From the NCBI GenBank assembly GCA_023213315.1, contig JAKCPI010001813.1, positions 1 through 64,000 of the forward strand: a DNA stretch of 64,000 bases. Direction: 5' to 3'. Made by a program: the position numbers and the translations under genes. The notes under the pieces were generated by a model that saw nothing but the letters and a program-made list of their open reading frames with translations, had not been told where the DNA came from and did not search any database. This DNA is from Euborellia annulipes (Eukaryota > Arthropoda > Insecta > Dermaptera > Anisolabididae). Below are positions 1 to 11,151 of this stretch, piece by piece (the stretch's first letter is position 1; each line of letters starts with the position of its first letter).

Positions 1-984
1 TATCCAATAAAGATTATTTTATTAAATCATTGTTTTATTTATCCCTTAATCCTTTCACAAATATTCTTTTTAATTTTAATACTAATATTTGAATATTTAT
101 ATTTCCAGAATAATTATTTGACTCAAATTATGAAGTGTTATTAGGGCTAAATTTAAAAAAATTAAAAATCAAAAATTCAATTTTATGTAATAGAAATAAA
201 AATCTGGTGTATCTGGTCGCACAGTACACAACTTTCTCTTACCCTTGGTAAGAGTATCTTTCATGCTTTAAATTGAACCCAAACACAGGCAGACACACAA
301 ACAGACAATGTTGCGAAAACCACTCTTTTGGATTCAGGGGACCTTTTATTTATCTCTTAATCCTTTCACAAATATTCTTTTTATTCTTTTTAATTGTAAT
401 CCCAATATTTAAATATTTATATTTGCAGAATAATTATTTGACTCATCTTATGAAAATGTTATTTGGGCTAAATTTAAAAAAATTCAAAATCAAAAATTCA
501 ATTTTATGTATAGAAATCAAATAATTTAATTTTAATAAGAAATAAAAATCTGGTGTGTCTGGCCGCACAGTACACAAATTTCTCTTACCCTTGGTAAGAG
601 TTTCCTTCATGCTTTAAATTGAACCCAGACAGACAGCACACAGACAGACCATATCGCGAAAACCACTTTTTTGAATTCAGGGGACCTCAAAACGTGTATA
701 TCCATCAAAATCTCGACATCGAATTTTTGACATGAATCCAATACTTTCTCTCTCTAAATATTAACAGGGTGGCTACAGAGAAATGATTTGAAATTTTCCA
801 GATAATTCAAGCTTTTCCAGAGAAATTTTTCTATTTTTCCATGATTTAAAATTTTTATTCTTGTAATTAAGATGTCTAAAGTTTTGATTAAAGTTGTCTT
901 TTTTTTTTTCAACAAATTGAACAGCCAACTTTACTTATATTAAGTAGGTACGTAGATCTTATAGCTGGTAGTTCAATGAGGATA

Positions 985-1430
985 GAAGAAAAGGGGAAGA
1001 AAAGAACAGCTAGTCGTATTTCATTATTTTAATTCCCATGACGTTTCGATTCCCCCCAGGCCATTCTGAGGATGATCCCTACCGGAATCGAAACGTCAAA
1101 ATCAGGGGCGTATATAGAAATTTTTTTCGGGGGGGGGGGGCCCGAACTCAAAAATTTTTCTGAGGAATTTTTTTTTTTTAAGAAACTAAATTTTTTTTCA
1201 CACTACATTTTTTGCGGAACATTTTTTCTTTTGCGGAACCAAAGTTTTCCATCCTGCGGAAAAATTTGTTGCGCTGATGTCTGTATATCCCTATATATGT
1301 ATATGTGTTTGCGAAATTTCGGGGGGCCCGGGCCCCCTCGGCCCCCCCCCCCCTTATATACGGCCCTGGTCAAAATGATGGGAATTAAAATAATGAAATA
1401 CGACTAGCTGCTGTTTTTCATCCCCTTTTC
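985..1430. repeat. Foldback repeat with GAAACGTC core, split by a MITE
   Basis: The arms around AGCAGCTAGTCGTATTTCA and its inverse flank an inner pair GACGTTTCGATTCC / GGAATCGAAACGTC. Between them is CTGAGGATGATCC, which can pair with GGAATC just before GAAA. A small MITE (1103-1368) interrupts the right arm. An uninterrupted relative lies at 8338-8480. Confidence 0.7.
1103..1368. mobile_element. hAT-type MITE with 8-bp TSD GTCAAAAT
   Basis: A 266-bp element with ends CAGGGGCGTATATA and TATATACGGCCCTG, flanked on both sides by GTCAAAAT (1095-1102 and 1369-1376). The 8-bp duplication and CAGGG ends fit the hAT superfamily. The inside is C- and G-homopolymer-rich and non-coding, so movement would need a transposase supplied elsewhere. 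Confidence 0.85.
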
Positions 1431-1847
1431 TTCTATACTGACTTTACTTATATCTTTTAAGAATTAACAGATTTATTTTTTCAATTAATGATTGAATGAA
1501 CCTTTTTTTTACTGTATGATAATGAGTTAAAAAAATATAGATGATGAGCTTCGTGTCACGTGCCAGGGGTGTTCCTAAATTTCAAGCTCCTAGCTCTTTT
1601 TGTTCTTGAGACATAGTAAAAACAATTTAAAAACTAATTTGACATAGCTTTAGAAGGCGCGATAATATAGAAATTTAATAGAAATTATTTTTTTCTCAGT
1701 GTAGATATAATTGATTGAGTAAAAAGTTATAATAAATTTCTCTGATACTTTTCAAAATTGCCTGATATTTCCATGATAATTCCCGGTTCCTTTATATTCC
1801 CTGATAATTTCAGGTTTTTAAGGTTTTCCAGGTCTGTAGCCACCCTG

Positions 1848-2840
1848 AATTAACATATACATATAGAGAAGAGAAAGTAAAAAAGCAACCGAGCCATTCA
1901 AAAAAACTAACTGGTGGAACCATAAACAAAAAAGAGAGAGAATAGAATAGAATAGAATAAATTTATTAATTATTTATTATCATAGAGAAGATGTATAAAA
2001 TTTTACATTTACATCTCACATGCGAGCACAATTAAATATATAATATTATACAGCCATTTTTGACAATATACCATACCACCACCTCCAAAAAAAAAAACCA
2101 CCCCTATTACTACACTGCATTACCGATCGAAGAGAAAAAATCTTTTTTATTAGATTAGACAAAAAGTACTTACGTAGCTAGTTAAAAAAAAAATTTTATA
2201 TACTGTAAATAAAGAAATGTTTATTATATTAACTGAATGAATTGCAGTAAAAATTCTAATTTTAATTATATTTCAAAAGGAGACGATAAAAAAACAAACC
2301 CATACCACGGAAAATGAATAAACACATAATAGAAGAATAGAAAAAATTAACGCGAACGTTAGTTATTTCGAACGTCGTTATTTCGATCGTTCATAGCATA
2401 AAAACAAATTTTAAAAAAATCGACTGAATTGATGAAACTTGTAAGGTAATTAAAGAAGGCGAGTGGAGAAAATGTTTAAGAAAAGAATCCATTCAGACAG
2501 TGGAAAAAATAATTCCACCTCTAAAAATCTCACTTATTACTATTGACGAGAGATAAAAGTTAAGAATTTCTATTTTCATTTATTTAATAATAATTTCATA
2601 ATATAGAACTAAATTCTCGGTTAGAAGGGTGTAGGGTGGGTGACAAGGAATAGAAAGTAATACATTTGTTTAAAAGAAAAAAATAAAAAAAATAATAATA
2701 ATTTTCTATTAAAATTTAGTTTTTAAAGAAAAAAAATAAGCTTACTGTTTTGTTTATAAGAAGGGGTGATTTACACCCTCCACCCTGGGGTACACGACTT
2801 TATCATAGCGTTGTATTTAAAAATTCGATAATTTTATAAG
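1848..2840. other. AT-rich DNA without gene signal; diverged copy of the 23.9-25.3 kb region
   Basis: No usable reading frame is visible. An (AATAG)n run sits near 1941-1960. From about 2115 the sequence aligns, with many changes, to about 23940-25340, for example GACGAGAGATAAAAGT at both places. It is therefore one arm of an old segmental duplication that continues into the C exon-like block at 2936. Confidence 0.55.
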
Positions 2841-2935
2841 TATATTTTTAGTAGTAAGAGATTTTAAGAGAGAAAAAAAAATTGAAAATAGAAATTTAAT
2901 TCGTTATGCAAATGAGATATGAAAAGATTAATTAC

Positions 2936-3070
2936 CGTAATAATAAGATGACCAGACGGGGAGTAAATGAGGTTGGGGGATGAACGTCTTAATTGCACAC
3001 ACAATATAAAAAAGAAACTACACAACGAGAGAGAGATTGAGAGAGAGGATCCCAAATGACTGAGTCGTGT
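2936..3070 (-). other. Exon-like block C1, minus strand
   Basis: Read on the minus strand, the block ends in G|GTAATTAATC at 2936. It is paralogous to block C2 at 27492. The shared stretch can be read in one frame as RRSSPNLIYSPSGH here and RRSSPKLISSPSGH in C2, interrupted by GA-microsatellite changes upstream. The 5' (acceptor) boundary is unclear, so the end given is approximate. It may be a real exon, part of a non-coding transcript, or a repeat segment with a chance donor. Confidence 0.35.
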
Positions 3071-3122
3071 CTCATCTCGAATTCAACTGACAGACAGGCA
3101 ACCAGCAAACAAGCAGACATCG

Positions 3123-3330
3123 CCAAAAACAATTTTCCAGAACGAGTAATTTTACACTTATTTATAGGGGAAAATTAGAAATAATATTTTAATTAGATGG
3201 GATAATGTATAGCCCTTAACGCCCTCTAATTTCATTATTTAAAATAAAAAAAAAGATCAAATCTCTTAGGTATAAAATATTATTAAAATAAAATTTTAAC
3301 CCTTTTATGAATTTATGAAAATGAAAAATT
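3123..3330. repeat. Segment duplicated at 13090-13295
   Basis: About 205 bp, starting CAAAAACAATTTTCCAGAAC, is nearly identical to 13090-13295. At the second site it runs into exon-like block A (13315-13492). Here the equivalent A block is broken by a MITE at 3351-3536. The segment therefore looks like the downstream intron part of an A cassette. Confidence 0.75.
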
Positions 3331-3350
3331 TTAGAGATATGGGATGAAAT

Positions 3351-3536
3351 CAGGGCCGGACCTAAAGGGGGGGGGGGGGGGGCGGTCCCCCGGGCGGGCG
3401 GTTTTAGGGGGGCCAAAAAAAAAAAAAAATTAAAAAAAAAAATAAAAATTTTATTATTTTTTTTTATAAAAATTTTAGAGGGGGGGGGAAAATTTAATTT
3501 TTTCCCCCCCCAAAATTTCCTCCTTCGGCCCCCCCG
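3351..3536. mobile_element. hAT-type MITE, CAGGGCCGGA end, imperfect TSD
   Basis: This 186-bp element starts CAGGGCCGGACCTAAA and ends in GGCCCCCCCG. It is flanked by GATGAAAT (3343-3350) and GATGAGAT (3537-3544), an 8-bp duplication with one mismatch. The inside is homopolymer-rich. It landed where the donor end of an A-type exon-like block would be, leaving a broken A remnant at about 3540-3690. Confidence 0.7.
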
Positions 3537-4007
3537 GATGAGATGTATGTAACAATTTATTCTCACTATATCACCTCAATAGAATAGAAACCAACTAGGC
3601 CTACTTTATAGATAGAACAGAGAAGAATTCAACCAAATGGTTCCTGTCTAAAATTTAATGCAACTTGTTTTCCTTGCGTTCTTCTATCAGATCAAATGAA
3701 TAAAGAAATTATATATATATATATTTTTTTTTAAATACTTCTCACCACAATAATATATTTATTTATTATAATTTAAGTTATTATTAAAAGAAATTACTTT
3801 ATTCACATACTTTTAAAAACATCCCTTATCACAAGGGGGGGGGGCTAATTTTTTATTATCTAATATAATTATACAACGTATAATTAGAAATATTAATCCA
3901 TATTAGAATGCTCTAAAATAAAATGAGGTTTTAGGAAGAAATTTTTAAATTTAATAAAAAAAAAAAACCTACACTCGCATTCAAAAAAAACTTTGAGAAG
4001 CTGAGTC

Positions 4008-4041
4008 AAAAGAGAGAGAGAGAGAGAGAGACAGAGAGAGA
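4008..4041. repeat. (GA)n microsatellite
   Basis: A run of AG dinucleotides with one ACAG interruption. Similar GA or CT runs occur at 27592-27610, 47222-47244, 47340-47380, 47440-47462 and 50995-51090. Confidence 0.9.
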
Positions 4042-4187
4042 CTTCTATTAGTTTAAATGATAATAAATAAAATAGGGGTTTTTTTTTATACACGAGACTT
4101 TAAAAGAGATAGACCTTTCCAAGAAATTGTAATTAATATTTGAGATTTGAACTAATAAATTGAAAAAATTTGGTCAGGACTTCTTAC

Positions 4188-4280
4188 CAAGGAGAGAGAC
4201 TCGAAGAGGGCTGAGACGGGGATGCTCAAACGAGAAGGTAGAAGTAGACGGGAGAAGTCGACCTCTAGCAATAGACACCC
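4188..4280 (-). other. Exon-like block B1, 93 nt, minus strand
   Basis: On the minus strand a T-rich tract ending in ACAG precedes GGGTGTCTATTGCTAGAGGT, and the block ends TTG|GTAAGAAG. One frame is open through all 31 codons, beginning GCLLLEVDFS. The core GCTAGAGGTCGACTTCTC is kept, apart from single changes or a 7-bp insertion, in eight copies across the window (also near 7.7, 10.4, 15.6, 19.7, 24.8, 29.8 and 30.3 kb). No protein family is recognised. Confidence 0.45.
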
Positions 4281-5062
4281 CTGTAAAAAAAAAAAAAAAA
4301 TATTAAATGAGATTCGTGTGTTGTGTGTAGAAAGAGAGAGTTTATTAAAAAAAATAAATAAAAAATAATAATAAATAATAAATTATATATAATATTTAAA
4401 ATATTTTTTCCATGCGTTAGGTAAGAGACGAAAAGAAATATATATAATTAGATATTACTTCCTTCTCACCTCAGTTCATTTCCCCCAATGCCGTGCTGTG
4501 GGCTAGTGGGAAGGGCACACTGAGCGCAAATCGGTGGGTCCGTGGGTCGGCTCCCGCCGCCACACTCCCATATTTTTTTTTTGGGAAATATAAATATTTA
4601 TTTATATAAAAAATAATAATGCCAAAAAAATAAAAGATGATAATTTATTTATTTAGTAAAATTAGTAATATTTTAATTAGAAGGGAAAACATACACACCT
4701 TAGCACCCTCTGTTAGCATTATTAAAAATAATAATATAGTTTTAAAACGAAATGTTAATCACATTTATTAATAGCGGTAAAAGTTTAAGAATTTATATTT
4801 TCAATTGTTAGCTAATGCAATAGGGTGGAGGGTGAGGAGGGAGAGAAAGTAATCAATTACCTTAAATGTAAAAAAAAAAAATAATAATTTTGTATTAGTA
4901 TTTTAAATTTCATTAAAAAAACAAAATAATAATAAAATTGATAAAATAATTTTTTAGTAATGTTATTTTTATTAGAACGGGAGATGTAAATGAATTGATA
5001 GAAAAATTTGTAACTATATTTAAAGTAAAAAATATAAATTGAAATGTGCAGATAATAAATAC

Positions 5063-5263
5063 CTTACAAAAACGCAAAAGAAGGGAAGGAAGCACTTTTC
5101 ATAGAGGCGAGCTCCGTCGACTTGCTCCTGGCCCGGGCCGAATGCAACTAAAAGACTTTGCTTGATTTCTATCGACTCACTATTATAAAAAAAAATTTTC
5201 TTTTGCGTATGAGTTGATTATTTGCTAATGAAGATGACGCACTTGGATGTTTTTTTTTCTCTT
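5063..5263 (-). other. Exon-like block A1, minus strand
   Basis: The minus strand gives an acceptor after TTTCTTTGTTTCAG, then a 201-nt block, then donor AAG|GTATTTATTATC. The block matches other A copies at its edges but has its own middle. Frames carry stops, so a protein role is doubtful. Block B1 lies about 0.8 kb downstream on the same strand, giving the A-then-B order. Confidence 0.4.
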
Positions 5264-5443
5264 CTGAAACAAAGAAATATTTAATTATTATTTCCTATGT
5301 TATTGTATATCTTAAGATAAGTTTTAAATATTCAATAAAGATTATTTTTTTTTTTATAAAATTTTTTTAATTAACCCATAATCCCTTCACAATATCCGTT
5401 TTAAATACAGTATCAAAAAATATGAAAAATATTGTTAAAAAAT

Positions 5444-6302
5444 GAAACCCTTCGCGAAATAATGTAATTTCAAAAGACTTCCCGATGGGCTAGAGGTATG
5501 AAATGTAATACTTAAGGTTGATTTTTGATAACGCCACTATATGGTGGTTTTGATCAAAATAGACCAAACTAATGTGCTACTTTATTTGAAACCCTTCGCG
5601 AAATAATGTAATTTCAAAAGACTTCCCGATGGGCTAGAGGTATGAAATGTAATACTTAAGGTTCATTTTTGATGACGCCACTATATGGTGGTTTTGATCA
5701 AAATAGACCAAACTAATGTGCTACTTTATTTGAAACCCTTCGCGAAATAATGTAATTTCAAAAGACTTCCCGATGGGCTAGAGGTATGAAATGTAATACT
5801 TAAGGTTCATTTTTGATGACGCCACTATATGGAGGTTTTGATCAAAATAGACCAAACTAATGTGGTACTTTATTTGAAACCCTTCGCGAAATAATGTAAT
5901 TTCAAAAGACTTCCCGATGGGCTAGAGGTATGAAATGTAATACTTAAGGTTCATTTTTGATGACGCCACTCTATGGTGGTTTTGATCAAAATAGACCAAA
6001 CTAATGTGGTACTTTATATGAAACCCTTCGCGAATTAATAATGTAATTTCAAAAGACTTCCCGATGAGCTAGAGGTGTGAAATTTGATATTTAAGGATAA
6101 TTTTTTATGATAATGAATAATTTTTTAATTGGGTCAAAATAGACCAAACTAATGTGGTACTTTATTTGAAGCCTCACGCAAATAAGGCCCTATTAACTAT
6201 AGTTTTGAATTTTGATATTTACGAGTCATTTTTTTATATTAATGAATAATTTTTCAATTGAATCAAATCAAAATAGGCCAAACTAATGTGGTACTTTATC
6301 AT
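5444..6302. repeat. Tandem array, 144-bp period, about 6 copies
   Basis: Units begin GAAACCCTTCGCGAAATAAT at 5444, 5588, 5732, 5876 and 6020, exactly 144 bp apart, with a diverged sixth unit from 6168. The first four are nearly identical; the right-hand units have decayed, a common pattern when the array centre is homogenised. Units contain GATGACGCCACTATATGG and GATCAAAATAGACC. There is no coding frame. Confidence 0.95.
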
Positions 6303-6344
6303 ATTGATGATTTTTGCTAAGACTAAAAGACTAAAAAGCTTAAA

Positions 6345-6597
6345 ATAAAAATAAAATAAAAAAAAGATTTAAAAAAAAATGCTTTTATTTAAATTGAACT
6401 AAAAAGAGAGAAATAAGAAAAAAATAATTTAATTGTTCTTGTTAAAATTTTTTAATATTTATGACTTAAAATAAAAGCGTGAGTCTCGGAATCACTTCGA
6501 AGCGCAATTAAATTATTTTTTTCTTATTTCTCTCTTTTTAGTTCAATTTAAATAAAAGCATTTTTTTTTACATCTTTTTTTTATTTTATTTTTTAAT
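6345..6597. repeat. Foldback repeat of about 250 bp
   Basis: The arm at about 6345-6440 (GCTTTTATTTAAATTGAACT then AAAAGAGAGAAATAAG) is repeated in inverted form at about 6505-6597. The spacer is about 65 bp and includes CGTGAGTCTCGGAATCACTTC. It directly follows the 144-bp array. Confidence 0.8.
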
Positions 6598-6630
6598 GTA
6601 AAATTTTAATAATTAATATTTTTTTTTATA

Positions 6631-6770
6631 AAAAAACATTCACACTTTTTTCCCATTCACACAGTCTTCTCGGCAACTTAGGCCATTTAAGACTTTTACG
6701 AAAACCGTTATTATATAAATATATTTATTAGGGTCCAGGCATTTTTATTTAAGCCATTTGGTATCCAAAA
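6631..6770 (-). mobile_element. SINE-1 tail fragment, minus strand
   Basis: It matches the 3' body of SINE-1 (AAGTGTGAATG tail, TTAAATGGCCTAAGTTGCCG, GGATACCAAATGGCTT) in reverse orientation. The tRNA-like head is missing; the break abuts a fragment of the CAAGGRCGGAT MITE family. Confidence 0.7.
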
Positions 6771-6926
6771 AATTAATACTTAAAAATTTGTTTTGCATTT
6801 ATATTCTGGCAAACAAGTACAGAATGCACCTTTAAATTAAGAAAAAATAGTGTGCTGTGCGACCAATCGCACCAGATTACCCCCCCCCTCCGAGAAACAC
6901 CTCTGGATCCGCCCTTGCACAGTACA
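6771..6926 (-). mobile_element. Partial MITE of the CAAGGACGGATCC family
   Basis: In reverse orientation it matches the complete 235-bp element at 38032-38266, including the CCGAGAAACACCTCTGGATC and CCGCCCTTG end. The other end is lost at the junction with the SINE fragment. Confidence 0.7.
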
Positions 6927-7654
6927 TAACTTTATCTTGCCCTTGGTAAGGGTAAGAGCATGTTGTGAACTGTGCTTGTTACAACAGATTTTTCGTGTCG
7001 ATATATGTTAAGTTGCCGCCGATATATTTGATAAACATTGATATTTATTTATATTTTGTTACTATGGCATCCTATCTTTCCTAAGAAGTACAGTAAAAAA
7101 TTGATGTTCTTTTTTAAAGAAATTTAATGATAAAATAATTTGTTCCAACGAATTTCTTGAGCCATAAAATTTGTTTGAGCAATAGGCCTACTACATTTTT
7201 TTAGTGTCGGGAAAATAGTCACATAGCAAGCAAAAACAATTTAATAACTAATTTGAAATAGCTTTAGAAGGCGCGATAATATAGAAATTTAATAGAAATT
7301 ATTTTTTTCTAATGTCAGATATAAATGATTGAGTAAAAATTTATAATAAATTTCCCTAATACTTTTCAAAATTCCCTGATAATTTCAGGTTTTTAAAGTT
7401 TTCCAGGTCTGTAGCCACTCTGAATTAACATGCATACATACATAGGTAAGAGAAAGTAAAAAAGCAACCCACCCATTCAAAAAAAAACTAACTGGAGGAA
7501 GCCGAATCAAAAAAGAGAGAGAGGGAGACTTTTGTAGATTTAAATGATAATAAAATATAAAATGAGGGAGTTTTTTATACCCGGGATCTTAAGAAAGAAA
7601 GAATAACCTTTCCCAGGAAAATGAAATTGTGAAAATTTGATTGTCAGGACTTAC

Positions 7655-7739
7655 CCAGTGCAGTGAGAGAGGCCTGAGACGTGATGCTCAAACGACAAGG
7701 AAGATGAAGTGAGAAGTCGACCTCTAGCAATAACCACTT
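7655..7739 (-). other. Exon-like block B2, 85 nt, minus strand
   Basis: The acceptor tract ends TTTTACAG and the donor is CTGG|GTAAGTCCTG, very close to the metazoan consensus. The frame starting KWLLLEVDFSLHL stays open across the block but ends in a different splice phase from B1. The conserved core GTCGACTTCTC is present. The small indels between copies are multiples of one as well as three, which argues against strong coding constraint. Confidence 0.4.
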
Positions 7740-7849
7740 CTGTAAAAGATAAAAATTATTATTACTTTTTTTCTTACAAAATATGATTAGTATGTTTGTG
7801 TGTGTGTGAATATGTGTCAACAAAGAGAAAGAGAATTAAGAAAAAAATA

Positions 7850-8110
7850 GCCCCCGCGTTTGGCGTAGTAGGTAGCGTGCCTACCTCCTATACCAAACGT
7901 CGCGGGTTCGGACCCCAAGCAGTCCGATGATTTTATTTAAGCCATTTGGATACCAGATGGCTTAAATAGAAATTCCTAAACCCACAATATATATATTAAT
8001 TTCAACGGTTATCGTCGAAAGTCTTAAATGGCCTAAGTTGCCGAAAAGACTGTGTGAATGTGGGGGTGAATGAGAAAAAAAGTGTGAATGTTTTTTTAAA
8101 TAAAAAAAAA
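7850..8110 (+). mobile_element. SINE-1 copy, tRNA-derived, full-length
   Basis: The head contains an A-box-like TGGCGTAGTAGG and a B-box GGTTCGGACCC at tRNA-like spacing, the internal promoter of RNA polymerase III. It is followed by a family-specific body with the small inverted pair AAGCCATTTGGATACC / GATGGCTT, then CTTAAATGGCCTAAGTTGCCG and a tail ending in AAGTGTGAATGTTTTT. Other copies lie at 11995, 18173, 58245 and 60074, with a fragment at 6631. The head does not fold into a clean tRNA acceptor stem, so it is a SINE rather than a tRNA gene. Confidence 0.85.
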
Positions 8111-8337
8111 GAAAGTACAGGAGTAAAGTGTCTAAAAATCATTGGAGCGAATTTTGAAATATTCTAAAAAAAAACTGAAAAAGTACATCAGTAAAGTACT
8201 AGTACTTTTTCGCCGATTTTGATCAAAATCTTATTTTCACGTTCTAGGTGAGTGTCTAACTTAAATATAAAATTTCATCCTTCTAGCTCAATTCCTTCAG
8301 GCTTTAAATTGAACCCAGACAGACAGACATTTTTTTA

Positions 8338-8480
8338 ATTCCCATAATGTTGAAGTATCGATTCCGGTTGGGATCATCCTCAGAATGGGCTGGGGCAATC
8401 GAAACGTCAACATAATGGGAATTAAAATAATGAAATACGACTAGGTGCTGTTTTTCTTCTCCCCTACATTTCTTCTATAG
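8338..8480. repeat. Foldback repeat with GAAACGTC core, second copy
   Basis: It is related to the element at 985-1430 and contains ATCGATTCCGG, GGGATCATCCTCAG and CAATCGAAACGTC, then GGGAATTAAAATAATGAAAT. It is not interrupted by a MITE. Confidence 0.65.
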
Positions 8481-9197
8481 TTTGGAGGGAAAGTGGTGTA
8501 AGTTTTCCGTGAAACATATTTATAAATAAAATTATTTAGTATATGTGAGCTTTCACTAACAATAGTAAGTTATAAATGAAAGAAATATTGAATTTCTAAC
8601 TCGATATATTTCGGGCTATTAACCCATCTTCAGGAGTACATGTGACTGAGTGAATTTTCTTCTATTCTGACTTTACTTGTATCTTTTAAGCATTAACAAA
8701 TTTATTTTTCCAATCATTGCAATGATTGAATAATGAACAATCTTTTTACTGTATGATAATGAGTTAAAAAAAAAAATAAAGATGATGAGACGAGTAAATT
8801 TTTACTCAATCATTGATATCTAATTCTGAGAAAAAAAAAAACTTTTTTATGAACATTTTCTTGATACAATATACCTTGCCTCAAGAAATCGTTAAATTGT
8901 TTGAATTTAATTTAATTTACTTCAAATAATAACAAAAAATCTGGTGTTGGCTGAGTCTTCTACACAGCCGGTCGCTTTTTAACGTGACAACGTCTTTTGT
9001 TTGATTTTAAACTATTTTTAATTTCTTTTACCTATATTAGAAAGTATTTTTTTTTACTCGTACTTTTTTCTCATTAACATGTTCATACATTTCCATAGTA
9101 GCAGGTGTGGCGAAACTTTTTGTAGCCCGGGGATATTGAACCAATCTTTCTAAAAGTATATTTAGATTTAATGTAGCTTTTATGGTTAAGGATGGAT

Positions 9198-9455
9198 ACA
9201 AAAAGTGCATCAGTAAGGTACTAGAATTTTTTGGCCGATTTTGTTCAAAAGCTTCGTGTCACGTCCCAAGGGGGTGCCTAACTTAAATATAAAATTTCAA
9301 CCTCCTAGCTCTTTTCGTTCTTGAGATATTTTGTTCACAGACACACACAGGCAGACAGACCATGTCACGAAAACCACTTTTTTGGATTCAAGGGACCTCA
9401 AAGCGTGTATATCCATCAAAATCTCGACATCGAATTTTTGACATGAATCCAATGG
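9198..9455 (+). repeat. Right part of a TCTGGTGTGAC-family element
   Basis: It carries the typical order: AGTACTAGTAC-like motif, CTTCGTGTCACG, the ACAGACAGACC microsatellite, CGCGAAAACCACTTTTTTGG-like segment, ACATCGAATTTTTGACATG. The left hairpin is missing. Other copies run at 541-762, 16393-17512, 36288-36765, 39300-39972, 41105-41370, 44785-45410, 48995-49200, 51330-51735 and 53125-53480. Confidence 0.75.
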
Positions 9456-9464
9456 CCTACTTCA

Positions 9465-9732
9465 CATGGGCGTAGCCAGACATCTTGTTAGGGGGGGGGG
9501 GGGCAACCCCTCATTAGGTCGAGAGGGGGGGGGTTTGCAAGTAATATATACATAGATTATTAATTATTTACTTAAATAAAAAAAATTAAATTAATATAGT
9601 GGATTGGGGCGTTAAAAAAAAATTCCCAATGGGAAAAATATATATTTGTTTGTTTGTTTGTTTTTTAATTTTTAAGACAAGCCAGGGGGGGGGGGGCAAC
9701 GGCCCCCCTGCCTCCTTCTGGCTACGCCCATG
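9465..9732. mobile_element. hAT-type MITE with 8-bp TSD CTACTTCA
   Basis: A 268-bp element with inverted ends CATGGGCGTAGCCAGA and TCTGGCTACGCCCATG, flanked by CTACTTCA at 9457-9464 and 9733-9740. The ends closely match the CATAGGCGTAG ends of the 2-kb composites at 25.3 and 32.8 kb, so it belongs to the same terminal family. The inside holds G- and C-homopolymers and no useful frame. Confidence 0.9.
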
Positions 9733-10336
9733 CTACTTCATCTCTATATTAACATATAGAGAAAGTAAAAGATTAATTTTCTTTTTTAATGGAATTTAAT
9801 GATAAAAAAATTTGTTCCAACGAATTTCTTGAGCCATGAAATTTGTTTAGGCAATAGGCCTACTACATTTTTTTAGTGTCGGGAATATAGTCACATAGCG
9901 AGCAAAAACAATTTAATAACTAATTTGAAATAGCTTTAGAAGGCGCGATAATATAGAAATTTAACAGGAATTATTTTTTTCTCAGTGTCAGATATAATTA
10001 AATGAGTAAAAAGTTATAATAAATTTCCAGAGATTTCCATGATAATTCCAGATTTTTAAGGTTTTCCAGGTCTGTAGCCACCCTGAATTAACATGCATAC
10101 ATACATAGGTAAGAGAAAGTAAAAAAGCAAACCACCCATTTAAAAAAAAAAAAAAACGAATTGGTGGAATCCGAATCATAAACTATCTATGATCATAAAA
10201 GAGATAGAGGGAGACTTTTGTAGATTTAAATGATAATAAAATATTAAATGTGGGGGTTTTATACCCTAGATTAAAAAAAAAAGAATAATCTTTCCCAGGA
10301 AAATGAAATTGTGAAAATTTGATTGTCAGGACTTAC

Positions 10337-10419
10337 CCAGTGAAGTGAGAGAGGCCTGAGAAGATGCTCAACCGACAAGGAAGATGAAGTGAGAAGTCGA
10401 CCTCGAGCAATAATCACCT
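10337..10419 (-). other. Exon-like block B3, 83 nt, minus strand
   Basis: The acceptor is TTTTACAG and the donor CTGG|GTAAGTCC. In the register used by other B copies the second codon is TGA, so this copy cannot encode the same peptide in that frame. The splice-like borders are nevertheless kept. Confidence 0.4.
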
Positions 10420-10562
10420 CTGTAAAAGATAAAAATTATTATTGCTTTTTTTCTTACTAAATAGGATTCTTATGTTTGTGTGTGTGTTGTGTATGTGTTA
10501 ACTAAGAGAAAGAGAATTAAGAAAAAAATAAATGAAAATTGAAATATACAAATAATAAATAC

Positions 10563-10728
10563 CTTTTAAGAGCGAGATGTGGTGCGTGTGACATTTTATT
10601 CTCACTAATATCAACGCAATAGTAGAGATGCAGATCATTTCACAATTCAAAAAAAAAAAATGCATTTGTGCTGTTGCTTTGATCATAAGGAAGACTCACA
10701 TGGATTTTTTTCCTAAAAGCTCCTTCTT
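10563..10728 (-). other. Exon-like block A2, minus strand
   Basis: The acceptor follows TTTCTTTGTTTCAG and the donor is AAAAG|GTATTTATTATTTG. The block contains GTGAGAATAAAATGTCACAC, shared with other A copies. Stops occur in all frames. B3 follows about 145 bp downstream on the minus strand. The A2-B3 unit is duplicated at 30.26-30.90 kb. Confidence 0.4.
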
Positions 10729-11151
10729 CTGAAACAAAGAAATATTTATTAATATTAATTTTTATCTTCTTGTATTACCATATTTTCAATAAAGATTATT
10801 TTATTAAATAATTGTTTTATTTATCCCTTAATCCTTTTTCCAAATATTCTTTTTAACTACAGTATATAGGGATATTTTATTCAACCTCCGAAAAAAGGAT
10901 TACTTATTAATAAATTTCAAAGGAGAAGGGAATATTTGTTTGATTATCTGATATAATTAAATTATAGTCCTGTCCTGTCTTTACTCTGCACCCCCTATAA
11001 CCTGTCTACCAAAAAAAAAGGTTATCCCTTTCACGTTTAAAATTTTCAAGTTGTTGATCTATTGCGTAAAGAAAGTAAAAAGATAAAATTTTAGAGAAAG
11101 ATTTCTATAAATCGACTAGCACCCCTCAAAATACTTTCTCACAACCAGGGC

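Larger units (their letters stand above)
765..1847. mobile_element. hAT-like DNA element, CAGGGTGGCTACAGA termini
   Basis: The left end reads CAGGGTGGCTACAGA and the right end is its inverted form, TCTGTAGCCACCCTG, giving terminal inverted repeats of about 15 bp. The body is AT-rich and non-coding, so the element is non-autonomous. No clean 8-bp target duplication is left (AATATTAA against AATTAACA). It has been invaded by a foldback repeat and a second small hAT-type element at 1103-1368. Right-end fragments of the family recur near 7427 and 10088, and a left end near 17512. The hAT assignment rests on CA...TG ends and resemblance to other elements in the window. Confidence 0.6.

Noticed and set aside
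1106..1360. 111-codon frame at 1072-1407
   Set aside because: It runs across a MITE with G- and C-homopolymers and both target duplications.
5444..6302. CRISPR-like array
   Set aside because: Units are contiguous 144-bp tandem repeats without unique spacers, in an animal-type genome.
7020..7200. Possible retroviral or LINE remnants among AT-rich stretches
   Set aside because: No reverse transcriptase, integrase or protease motif was recognisable in any frame supplied or read.
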